A DNA stretch of 12,633 nt from Bacteroidota bacterium (GTDB lineage Bacteria > Bacteroidota > Bacteroidia > Bacteroidales > PUMT01): assembly GCA_003556985.1 (NCBI GenBank), contig PWPZ01000242.1, positions 1 through 12,633 of the forward strand, read 5' to 3'. Both the position numbers and the translations under genes were made by a program. The notes beneath the pieces are model-generated. The model saw only the letters and a program-made list of their open reading frames with translations, had not been told where the DNA came from and searched no databases. Below, one piece after another: positions 1-6,442 of the stretch. Each line of letters starts with the position of its first letter. Position 1 is the first letter of the stretch.

Positions 1-2151
1 ATATTCCTTACTGTCTTTAAATCCGGTATCTCCGGCTGCTCTCTGGTATGCGATTATGACTCCGGATGCTCCGCGTACACCGAACATTGCGGAACTGGTG
101 CCCCTGAATATCTCAATACGCTCAATTTCTCTGGGATTCATACTCAGTACCACATCCCTGCCTGTCTGGACACCATTGAGCATGAACATCGGCTCACTGC
201 TCAGGTTAATGCTGGTGGGTCCCCTGAACATCAGCCTGTTGCCCTGCACCTGCAATCCCGAGGCTCTCTCAACCAGTACATCCAACAGAGACCGGTGCGT
301 CACTTTGTCTCTGTCAATATAGATGGTCTGATCGGGTATTCCGTACTGCCTGGGTGCGGGTCCATGTTCCGAAGCAACGGCATATGGTGATCTTCCTGCA
401 TCAGGCACCCGTCGCCAGTCACGTCCCCTCCTGGTAATCTGTTCCTCTCTTGTGTGGATATTGGGAGTATAATCGTGCCCCCGGATTTCTTCTCTGATTA
501 ACTCAATGGTGGGTGGATAATCACTGGCCAATCTGTCACTGGTTATCTCAATCCTGAAATTATCATGGTAAACAAGCTCGTCAAATTCGAAATAACCGCG
601 TCCGTCGGTCCTGGTACTGTAAGAATCTCCATCCTGCCCGGAAACAATCATTCTTACCTGAAAGTTATTTACCGGCTCGTTATTGGCCGGATCGGTTACT
701 CTCCCACGCACAGAAATACTTGATGAAGACGTATGGCTGATTTTGGGAACATCACCTGCCAGTACCGATTCCCAGTTGAATCTTCTCCAGCCGTGGGTCA
801 TCATCAGAAGATCAAGTTCCCGGTCAAGTTCTTTTTCAGGATCCAGGTAGTATTGCGGATTTTCAACCACCCCTTCAAGATCCGAGGTTAGAAGCATATT
901 GCTCATAATGGTGGCCTCGGAACCGGGAGGCGCGAAATCTCCCTTGAGTATTGACATTGAAAAATTACCCTCAACTGGGTTTTCTTCATAATCCAGAATT
1001 TCCATTCGAATTCCGTAATAATCTGTTCCCTCATGTTCCATCCTGAAAATTTGGGGGTTGAAAATAAAATCATTCTCACTGTTAATAAAAACAAGTCTTT
1101 CTGCCAGGGGCCGGGTTGCTGAAAACACTGTAACCTGTGCGATTCCGTTGGAAAACAACTCTTCGGGTATTTCTTTTTTCCCTTCACCCCCGGGCGACAG
1201 TTTTACCGCTCCGGAATATTTTATCTCACCGCGGGTATGAGCAAGAATATAAGGTTCGCTTATAAAGCCCGGATCGTCGGGCAGAAGGCCGGTTCGCAGA
1301 TTTATTACAATATTCCCGTCTTTGAGTTCCACTTCCATGGCAAGTCCTTCCCGCACAGCCTGCGGAAGATCAAAGGTCTGAGGCCGGCCGGCATTAAATG
1401 ACACACGGGCCTGATAAGTAGTGCCTGCTTCCGGCTGCAGTTCAAAACTCCCCATCCCTGCATATCGTGTACTGAATTCCAATATTTCATTGCCGCTCCC
1501 GTCGGTTATTACACCTTTGGCATCAATGCCCCGGCCCAGGGCATTAAATGACTTGTAAGCAATTCGGTTTTTGACTCCCTCTACCATATTTCCACCTTCA
1601 GGGAAAAAGGCTATGTTATGCTCTTCCGCCAGTTCTTCAAAACTTCTGTTGAACCTCCTGTTGGAACGGGCATCTGAACGGGGTATCATATCTTCATACT
1701 GTTGATTTGAAATATAAAAAAAGCGGTTGAAGTAATACTCCTCCCCGAAATTCTTCATCAAATCGGTATACGCCCTTATACGGTAGTTGCCGTCGGGAAG
1801 GGTGAGCGGTAATCTGATATCTCCTTCCGCCACACCATTATGGGCCAGTAACAGACGTTTTTCCATAATAACACCGTCGGCATTGATCAGATCAACGTAG
1901 ATATTGGTTTTAGCGGTCTCGGGAAGATGAGTTACCGAATTCAAAAGATAGCTGTTGAACCACATAACTTCACCGGCACTGTACCGGCTTTTATTGAAAT
2001 GCAGATAGACTTTCTGGGATTCGGCGTGAGTCATGTAATTCCCAAGTTTGAGCTCCGGGTCGTTTCCCGCCTGAGCAATAGCTTTTATTTGATTAAATGA
2101 ACCAAAAAAAATCATTATTGCCAGCGTGATCAGGACAAATGAATTTTTCAT
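1..2151 (-). CDS. Exported MG2-like / TonB-plug domain protein, C-terminus cut by window start
   Basis: 717 codons are open on the minus strand from ATG 2151 to the window edge; I checked every in-frame triplet and found no stop. An in-frame stop lies just upstream of the ATG. Residues 1 to about 27 form a signal peptide (MKNSF, then a hydrophobic run, ending near IAQ). Residues about 44-130 (VYLHFNKSRYSAGEVMWF) resemble the MG2 beta-sandwich of alpha-2-macroglobulins. About 446-460 carries MTHGWRRFNWE, which I recall as conserved in this family. About 478-550 (VRGRVTDP, then TDGRGYFEFDEL) looks like a carboxypeptidase-regulatory-like domain. About 605-700 matches a TonB receptor plug, with MFMLNGV, IERIEIFRGTSSAMFGVRGA and SGVIIAY. 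Family knowledge: such Bacteroidetes proteins are exported and often carry a plug without a full barrel; their function is not established. Whether a barrel follows cannot be seen. It is transcribed divergently from the lipoprotein gene at 2468. Confidence 0.88.
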   Translation of the reverse strand, partial: MKNSFVLITLAIMIFFGSFNQIKAIAQAGNDPELKLGNYMTHAESQKVYLHFNKSRYSAGEVMWFNSYLLNSVTHLPETAKTNIYVDLINADGVIMEKRLLLAHNGVAEGDIRLPLTLPDGNYRIRAYTDLMKNFGEEYYFNRFFYISNQQYEDMIPRSDARSNRRFNRSFEELAEEHNIAFFPEGGNMVEGVKNRIAYKSFNALGRGIDAKGVITDGSGNEILEFSTRYAGMGSFELQPEAGTTYQARVSFNAGRPQTFDLPQAVREGLAMEVELKDGNIVINLRTGLLPDDPGFISEPYILAHTRGEIKYSGAVKLSPGGEGKKEIPEELFSNGIAQVTVFSATRPLAERLVFINSENDFIFNPQIFRMEHEGTDYYGIRMEILDYEENPVEGNFSMSILKGDFAPPGSEATIMSNMLLTSDLEGVVENPQYYLDPEKELDRELDLLMMTHGWRRFNWESVLAGDVPKISHTSSSSISVRGRVTDPANNEPVNNFQVRMIVSGQDGDSYSTRTDGRGYFEFDELVYHDNFRIEITSDRLASDYPPTIELIREEIRGHDYTPNIHTREEQITRRGRDWRRVPDAGRSPYAVASEHGPAPRQYGIPDQTIYIDRDKVTHRSLLDVLVERASGLQVQGNRLMFRGPTSINLSSEPMFMLNGVQTGRDVVLSMNPREIERIEIFRGTSSAMFGVRGASGVIIAYQRAAGDTGFKDSKEY

Positions 2152-2467
2152 TTTGAATGATTTAAAAATATCAGGTTTCTAAGCTATTAAAAATTAACTG
2201 AATCGTTATCTGTTTTATTATTTTTCACTCAGGAGGTCCGAAGCTTTTTATATATAAGACCGTTATTACAGGAAATCACCCCTGTAAAATCTGATAAATA
2301 TTTTCAGGGAGCAAAAAAAAATACTTTACTGCAACCAGGAACATATTTTCTGCATCATATTATCGCGGCACATTTCACAAAAAATATTAGCTGTTGCAGA
2401 ATAACGGTGTTCCGGATCTTTTTAATTCAAGTCGGCAAAGAGCATTAAACCAGATAAAAAGCTGGAT
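2152..2467. other. Divergent intergenic spacer
   Basis: This 316-base AT-rich spacer separates the divergent starts at 2151 (minus) and 2468 (plus), so it should hold both promoters. I found no exact TAnnTTTG element on either strand. On the minus strand a TA followed by nine T and a G (plus 2312-2323) is a stretched look-alike only. No convincing ORF or RNA gene is visible. The one structural feature is the short inverted repeat listed separately. Confidence 0.6.
2266..2287. repeat. Perfect 7+7 inverted repeat in divergent spacer
   Basis: TTACAGG (2266-2272) and CCTGTAA (2281-2287) are exact reverse complements separated by 8 bases. The site sits between two divergently transcribed genes, where a terminator is not expected, and has no T-run right after it. 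An operator is possible. A 7-base perfect arm can also occur by chance in AT-rich DNA. Confidence 0.35.
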
Positions 2468-2902
2468 ATGAAAAAATTATTTCTGATATTTTTCCCTTTT
2501 GTGTTTTTAGTTTCCTGCGAAAAAGATACTCTGTTCCTTTGGGATCAACATACTGCGGAGGAATACGAAAATGCCTATGTTTACGCACCTTCACCGGTTT
2601 TCGATGTAATAGCCCCTTCCTATGTAAAGTATGGAGAAACAATAAGTATACAGGTTCGGTCAGTAGGTAATTCCGGTTGTGCCGGATTTTCAAATTTCCT
2701 GGAATCAAAGACCGGGAACAATACAATCAATATAAGGGTAGAACAAAAAGAGCCGAAGGAGGATTTCTGTACTTCGGTAGTGACAACCATCACCAGTGTA
2801 TATGAATTTGTAGCTGATTCCAGGCAAAAATACACATTCAACTTCTGGAGGGGCGAGCTGCATGAAAATGATTTTGTTTCCGTAAATATAACAGTAAAGT
2901 AA
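2468..2902 (+). CDS. Small putative lipoprotein of unknown function
   Basis: 144 residues starting at ATG (MKKLFLIFF) with a short hydrophobic signal and a lipobox LVSC, giving a predicted lipidated Cys17. The residues after it, EKD, are charged and loosely resemble the K-acid export signal described for surface lipoproteins in some Bacteroidetes, so surface display is possible (inference). The mature part is rich in alternating hydrophobic residues and looks like a beta-sandwich of about 100 residues. It has two further cysteines, C71 and C101, that could form a disulfide. I do not recognise a family. No Shine-Dalgarno sequence is visible upstream. It lies 107 bases before the ECF sigma gene on the same strand, so co-transcription or a shared envelope-stress role is possible but unproven. 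Confidence 0.75.
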   Translation: MKKLFLIFFPFVFLVSCEKDTLFLWDQHTAEEYENAYVYAPSPVFDVIAPSYVKYGETISIQVRSVGNSGCAGFSNFLESKTGNNTINIRVEQKEPKEDFCTSVVTTITSVYEFVADSRQKYTFNFWRGELHENDFVSVNITVK

Positions 2903-3009
2903 GTAATTTGAAATAATATAAATGATATTGAAATTTGATTAAGTGAATATCCGTTAATTAGCTTGAAAGTCTTACTTTTACCTGCTGGATCTGGATAAAG
3001 CTGACAAAA

Positions 3010-3573
3010 TTGACGGATGAGCTAAAAAAAATAATTAAAGGCTGTATTAAAGGCAGCAGGAGCAGCCAGGAAGTATTATATACGATGCTTTCTCCTGCTA
3101 TGTATGCCGTCTGCCTTCAGTATGCTTCCGATTCTGATGAGGCAAATGACTTTATGCAGGAGGGGTTTATAAAGGTTTTTACGAATATAAAAAGTTATCG
3201 CTGGGAAGGATCGTTTGAAGGATGGGTCAGGAAAATAATGGTTAATACTGCTCTGCAGCTGATCAGGAATAAAAAACAGATGATCGCACTGAATGAAGAG
3301 CTCACGGAAGACAGTAGTTATGAACTACCTGCGGCTCAATGTAACCTGGAAAAAGACGATCTTCTTGATATGGTCAGAAAATTGCCTGTTAACCAGAGAA
3401 TAGTTTTTAACCTGTTTGTTATTGAAGGTTATAATCACAGCGAAATTGCAAATATGACCGGTATACCCGAAAATACATCAAAATCACACCTTCACCGGGC
3501 AAGGATCGCCTTGAAGGAGATGATAAAAATTCATACCGGATCAAGAAATATAGTGTCAAGAAAAAATGGCTGA
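3010..3573 (+). CDS. ECF RNA polymerase sigma factor
   Basis: 187 residues. Region 2 spans about 24-91, with the DEANDFMQEGFIKVF helix (43-57) and the aromatic/charged YRWEGSFEGWVRKI stretch (63-76) typical of -10 recognition and melting. Region 4 spans about 123-172: LPVNQRIVFNLFVIEGYNHSEIA, then a helix-turn-helix GIPENTSKSHLHRAR that would read the -35. There is no region 1.1 or 3, as usual for ECF factors. The start is taken as TTG 3010 because MTDELKKIIKGCIKGSR matches the common N-terminus of Bacteroidetes ECF factors, an in-frame stop lies at 2959-2961, and the first in-frame ATG would remove the first 25 residues. Its last 8 bases overlap the next gene, which carries an anti-sigma-like N-terminus, so the two are probably translationally coupled. 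The target genes cannot be seen from sequence. Confidence 0.93.
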   Translation: MTDELKKIIKGCIKGSRSSQEVLYTMLSPAMYAVCLQYASDSDEANDFMQEGFIKVFTNIKSYRWEGSFEGWVRKIMVNTALQLIRNKKQMIALNEELTEDSSYELPAAQCNLEKDDLLDMVRKLPVNQRIVFNLFVIEGYNHSEIANMTGIPENTSKSHLHRARIALKEMIKIHTGSRNIVSRKNG

Positions 3574-4960
3574 AAAGAAAAAACATATAGATGATCTTTT
3601 CAGGGAAGGACTCTCCGGGCATAAGGCCAAGCCGCCGCCTGAGGTGTGGGACAGGGTCAGCAATCACCTTACGGCCAAAAAAAGAGCCCGGATAATCCCC
3701 TTTGTTATGAAATTAGCCGCCGGATTGGCAATTTTATTAGGGCTTGGCGGGAGTCTGTTGCATTTTTTCATGCAGGACACCCCGGAGGATAACTACCTGT
3801 CACCCGAAAATGTGGTGATAATCCCCGTTCCTGAAAATGGAATAATTCATTCTCCCGACCAATCCCTCCTTTCTGTACCCCACGCCGACCTTACCGCTGC
3901 CGTAAATGGCGCCGTTGCCGGCATTGCCTCACCCGCATACATGGCGAAAAAACAGGCCATCCGGAAGGCTGCCAGGGAAGACCATATCCACGAATACAGT
4001 CTGCATGAGGCCGGTGAAAAGTTTCCGGCCTATATATCCTCCCTGAAGCCTTCCAGCCTGGCTAATGATATACCTGCCGGGATAGTGCCGTCAAACCTTT
4101 CGCAATCTTATATGTCAATACATGAACGGCATGAGGGATCTTTAGCGGTATCTTTTCCGGAACATAAAAAAAGATGGCATGCAGGTGTAATGATGGCACC
4201 AAACTATTCTTACCGGACTCTTTCGGCTGCTTCGTCCGGCAACATGGAAGAGGCAATCTACACCAGGGACGAAAGAGGTCTGCTTTCCTATACCGGCAGA
4301 TTAGTGCTCAGCTATATAATTAATGACAGGTTATCGGTACAGTCAGGACTTGATTTTGTCAATACCGGACAAAGCACCGGGGGGGTCCGGGTGTTTCACA
4401 GCCAGCCCTACCGGGAGATGCTGAGGTCCGGCTATATACAGGCAAACCTCCCTGAAAACCAGCCATCTTTCAACAATTCTCTCGGACAAATACACACGAC
4501 CGGCTCCAATGTAGTTATCTCCGGGAAAAGCCACAATATACCCGATAATAGCTCCTTCCGCCAATCGGTTTCCGGAGAGATAACCAACATCTATGACGAA
4601 GAACGAATTGTACAGCAGCTTTTTTTCATTCAGACTCCTATTGTTTTACGCTATCATCTGTTAACCGGTAATACCGGTCTGACTGTGAGCGGCGGACTGG
4701 GGGCTAATGTTCTGGCAGGAAACAGGGTCCTGCTCGAACGGCACGGAGAGGCGGTTAACATAGGTGAAACCATAGGTATAAGCAACTTTAATATTGCCGG
4801 TATTCTCGGGGTCGGGCTGGAGAAGCACCTGGGGAACAGCATGATACTGGCATTTGAACCCCGGTTCAGCCATTTTTTAAATTCGGTGAATCCGTCTCTG
4901 GATCACCGTCACCTTCCCTATTCACTTTCAGTTTACGGAGGGGTATTTTACAGATTCTGA
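3566..4960 (+). CDS. Anti-sigma-like membrane protein with C-terminal barrel-like domain
   Basis: 464 residues from ATG 3566. Residues 1-43 are hydrophilic and charged (HIDDLFREGLSGHKAKPPPE, then VWDRVSNHL), resembling the cytoplasmic anti-sigma segments that follow Bacteroidetes ECF genes. Residues about 44-68 form one hydrophobic helix (FVMKLAAGLAILLGLGGSLL). Residues about 70-200 are a low-complexity linker. Residues about 203-464 show alternating beta-strand patterns (WHAGVMMAPNYSYR, LVLSYIINDRLSVQSGLDF, FIQTPIVLRYHL) and end in VYGGVFYRF, with the terminal Phe typical of outer-membrane barrels. By position and layout it likely controls the sigma factor, whose gene it overlaps by 8 bases. 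How one chain could serve both the inner and outer membrane is unclear: proteolysis, or a barrel-like fold that stays periplasmic, are both possible. The family assignment is by pattern only. Confidence 0.8.
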   Translation: MAEKKKHIDDLFREGLSGHKAKPPPEVWDRVSNHLTAKKRARIIPFVMKLAAGLAILLGLGGSLLHFFMQDTPEDNYLSPENVVIIPVPENGIIHSPDQSLLSVPHADLTAAVNGAVAGIASPAYMAKKQAIRKAAREDHIHEYSLHEAGEKFPAYISSLKPSSLANDIPAGIVPSNLSQSYMSIHERHEGSLAVSFPEHKKRWHAGVMMAPNYSYRTLSAASSGNMEEAIYTRDERGLLSYTGRLVLSYIINDRLSVQSGLDFVNTGQSTGGVRVFHSQPYREMLRSGYIQANLPENQPSFNNSLGQIHTTGSNVVISGKSHNIPDNSSFRQSVSGEITNIYDEERIVQQLFFIQTPIVLRYHLLTGNTGLTVSGGLGANVLAGNRVLLERHGEAVNIGETIGISNFNIAGILGVGLEKHLGNSMILAFEPRFSHFLNSVNPSLDHRHLPYSLSVYGGVFYRF

Positions 4961-5151
4961 TTCCCGGTTCTTATACAGGGCTCTTGTGCCTGTCCACCGG
5001 CCACCTCATTCAACAAGACCCCTGCACTTATCGCACTAGCCACAGCCTGTGACACCGACCCTCCGGTAACCTCATTCAACAACACCTTGCCAGTCATTAT
5101 TATACCTTCCTGTAAAACCATCACCTTATTCATTTTTTGATTAGGAAGCAT
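4948..5151 (-). CDS. Small hypothetical protein with duplicated LLNEV(T/A)GG motif
   Basis: 67 codons from ATG 5151 (alternative ATG 5133, giving MNKVMVLQEG). The stop overlaps the 3' end of the convergent barrel gene by 13 bases. VLLNEVTGG (residues 23-31) and VLLNEVAGG (45-53) form a 22-residue-period repeat. The two 27-base copies differ at 5 positions: four are synonymous third-codon changes and one gives Thr to Ala. That pattern suggests the repeat was kept at protein level in this frame. Each copy ends in Gly-Gly with hydrophobic residues at -4 and -7, loosely like double-glycine leader peptides, but the usual acidic -8 residue is missing. There is no signal peptide or transmembrane segment. 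I do not recognise the family. It could also be a decayed piece of a larger gene or a repeated DNA element. Confidence 0.45.
   Translation of the reverse strand: MLPNQKMNKVMVLQEGIIMTGKVLLNEVTGGSVSQAVASAISAGVLLNEVAGGQAQEPCIRTGNQNL
4993..5085 (-). repeat. Two 27-base imperfect direct repeats, 66-base period
   Basis: Copies lie at 4993-5019 and 5059-5085, identical at 22 of 27 positions, and share the exact 13-mer CCTCATTCAACAA on the plus strand. The period of 66 bases is exactly 22 codons, so both copies sit in the same reading frame of the small minus-strand ORF. Confidence 0.75.
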
Positions 5152-5174
5152 ATTAATTATCCTATTATTTTCGT

Positions 5175-5182
5175 TACTTTTG
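5175..5182 (+). promoter_or_regulatory. Candidate Bacteroidetes -7 promoter element TACTTTTG
   Basis: TACTTTTG matches the Bacteroidetes -7 consensus TAnnTTTG exactly. No TTTG -33 element is found about 19 bases upstream; the nearest TTTG (5136-5139) is too far. If real, it would drive the transglycosylase-uvrA-LOG run with an untranslated leader of nearly 200 bases. Confidence 0.35.
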
Positions 5183-5206
5183 TGACGTCAGAAGTTTGTC
5201 ACAAAA
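5178..5206. repeat. Perfect 9+9 inverted repeat (candidate operator)
   Basis: TTTTGTGAC (5178-5186) and GTCACAAAA (5198-5206) are exact reverse complements separated by 11 bases. The left arm overlaps the candidate -7 element and the right arm would cover the expected transcription start, a typical repressor position. The TGTGA/TCACA half-sites recall CRP/FNR-type sites, but the 13-base gap between them is larger than the 6 bases of a classical CRP site. No T-run follows, which argues against an intrinsic terminator. Confidence 0.5.
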
Positions 5207-5328
5207 CAAGGCATAATTTTGATCAACAATCCTTTATACTGACTTACTCCCTGAATTCCGAAAATTTACCCAGAGGCAGCAGCAAATCGGTGCATTTGCA
5301 TGCCGGCAGGAGTGTTTTAATTTAACGG

Positions 5329-5367
5329 CATAAAGGGTCATAACTTTCAACCATAAGGGTCATAACT
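5329..5367. repeat. Tandem direct repeat CATAA(A)GGGTCATAACT
   Basis: CATAAAGGGTCATAACT (5329-5345) and CATAAGGGTCATAACT (5352-5367) are separated by TTCAAC. The shared core AAGGGTCATAACT repeats with a 22-base period, about two helical turns. Each unit itself holds two CATAA pentamers, giving four in 37 bases. The second unit ends 18 bases before the TTG start of the transglycosylase gene, so the repeat may be an operator or a leader-RNA element. Confidence 0.55.
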
Positions 5368-5385
5368 ACATCATGGTATTAATTT

Positions 5386-6420
5386 TTGCACTTTAAAAAA
5401 TTCATCAGCTTGGACACTATAAAAAAAATAAATAACCCTTTTTTAAGGTTTGTTTTACGCTCTTTTTCCTTTTTGTCATTCCTGGTATTAATGGGTGCGG
5501 TTATTCAGCTCTTCAGCTTCTTTAAGCAGAGTGACCATTTCGGCTCCGGAAATGAAGAATTTGAAAACAGTTATGCGATTTATGCACTCGAAATTCCGAA
5601 AAATCTTGAATTCGCCGGAGAGCCCGTTCCTATCCATAACTTCGATGTATGGGAGAGTTTCGACAGGGAGCTGCTGGTAAATACTTACTGGCAGTCGCAA
5701 ACACTGCTTTTTATCAAACGTGCTGCCCGTTTTTTTCCTGTTATTGAACCTATTCTGGAGGAATATAATGTGCCCGATGATTTCAAATACCTGGCCCTTG
5801 CGGAAAGCGGTATGTTGAATGCTATATCTCCTGCAGGTGCAGTTGGAGTATGGCAGTTTTTAAGAGGAACTGCCAGGGATTACGGACTGGAGGTTAATGA
5901 AGAAGTTGATGAACGATATCATCTTGAGAAGTCAACGGTAGCAGCCTGCAGGTTCCTTCTTGAATCCTATACCAAATATGGTAGCTGGACTATGGCTGCA
6001 GCCAGTTATAATGCGGGTCGCAGGGGAATGGACAGGCAAATAGGGATACAGAAGGAGGACGATTATTATGATCTCTTGTTAAATGAAGAAACCCAGCGGT
6101 ATGTTTTCAGGATCATCGCCATCAAGACTATCCTGGAAGACCCATCAGCCTATGGTTTCCACGTAAGTGAATCAGATCTGTACCCGTACATAGATTATTT
6201 TGAAGTGCCTGTAAATGCAAGGGTTGCAGACTTTGCAGATTTTGCTAAAGAATTCAACACCAACTACAAGATGCTGAAATATCTTAACCCCTGGCTGCGC
6301 AGGCCATATCTCACCAACTCGTCCGGGAAAACCTATAACGTCAGATTACCCCGGGAAGGTGCACGGGAAAGAGCCCGGTATTTCAAAGATAGCTCTCCTG
6401 AAACGGGCTATAAGGAGTAA
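5386..6420 (+). CDS. GH23 lytic transglycosylase (MltD-like), membrane anchored
   Basis: 344 residues. Cleaves the MurNAc-GlcNAc bond of peptidoglycan in the periplasm. Residues about 26-47 form a hydrophobic anchor or uncleaved signal. The SLT domain spans about 118-250: ALAESGMLNAISPAG places the catalytic Glu at E140, GVWQFL is at 154-159, and AAASYNAG at 204-211 is the third family motif. RELLVNTYWQSQ, VDERYHLEKST, LLNEETQRYVFRI and the NPWLRRPYLT tail near 301 fit the Bacteroidetes branch of this family. No LysM domain is evident. An in-frame TAA at 5380-5382 limits the start; TTG 5386 or TTG 5410 are the options, since the first in-frame ATG lies inside the membrane segment. The uvrA gene follows after 22 bases, suggesting one transcript. 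Confidence 0.92.
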   Translation: MHFKKFISLDTIKKINNPFLRFVLRSFSFLSFLVLMGAVIQLFSFFKQSDHFGSGNEEFENSYAIYALEIPKNLEFAGEPVPIHNFDVWESFDRELLVNTYWQSQTLLFIKRAARFFPVIEPILEEYNVPDDFKYLALAESGMLNAISPAGAVGVWQFLRGTARDYGLEVNEEVDERYHLEKSTVAACRFLLESYTKYGSWTMAAASYNAGRRGMDRQIGIQKEDDYYDLLLNEETQRYVFRIIAIKTILEDPSAYGFHVSESDLYPYIDYFEVPVNARVADFADFAKEFNTNYKMLKYLNPWLRRPYLTNSSGKTYNVRLPREGARERARYFKDSSPETGYKE

Positions 6421-6442
6421 ACCATAATAATCACACCGTAAG

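Larger units (their letters stand above)
4961..5385. other. Regulatory-looking spacer before the transglycosylase gene
   Basis: This 425-base stretch has no large gene. Its left third is covered by a small minus-strand ORF with a duplicated motif. The middle has an exact -7 promoter element inside a perfect inverted repeat, and the right end has a tandem direct repeat. A plus-strand 62-codon frame at 5137-5325 runs through the inverted repeat and resembles nothing, so it is not called. No tRNA or obvious structured RNA was seen. Confidence 0.6.

Noticed and set aside
2338..2413. GGAACA / TGTTCC inverted pair in the divergent spacer
   Set aside because: Six-base arms 64 bases apart are easily due to chance.
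4975..4994. ACAGG/CCTGT hairpin after the barrel gene as terminator
   Set aside because: Stem is short or bulged, no T-run follows, and it lies inside the small minus-strand ORF.
5178..5206. Inverted repeat as an intrinsic terminator
   Set aside because: There is no T-run after the right arm on plus; on the minus side the following T run is short and interrupted, and the promoter element overlap fits an operator better.
5178..5206. Classical CRP binding site
   Set aside because: TGTGA and TCACA half-sites are present, but the gap is 13 bases instead of 6.
5137..5325. 62-codon plus-strand frame in the spacer
   Set aside because: Runs through the inverted repeat and promoter-like element, has a TTG start and resembles no family.
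5329..5367. Start of a CRISPR array
   Set aside because: Only two short units with a 6-base spacer; no array continues and no cas genes are present.
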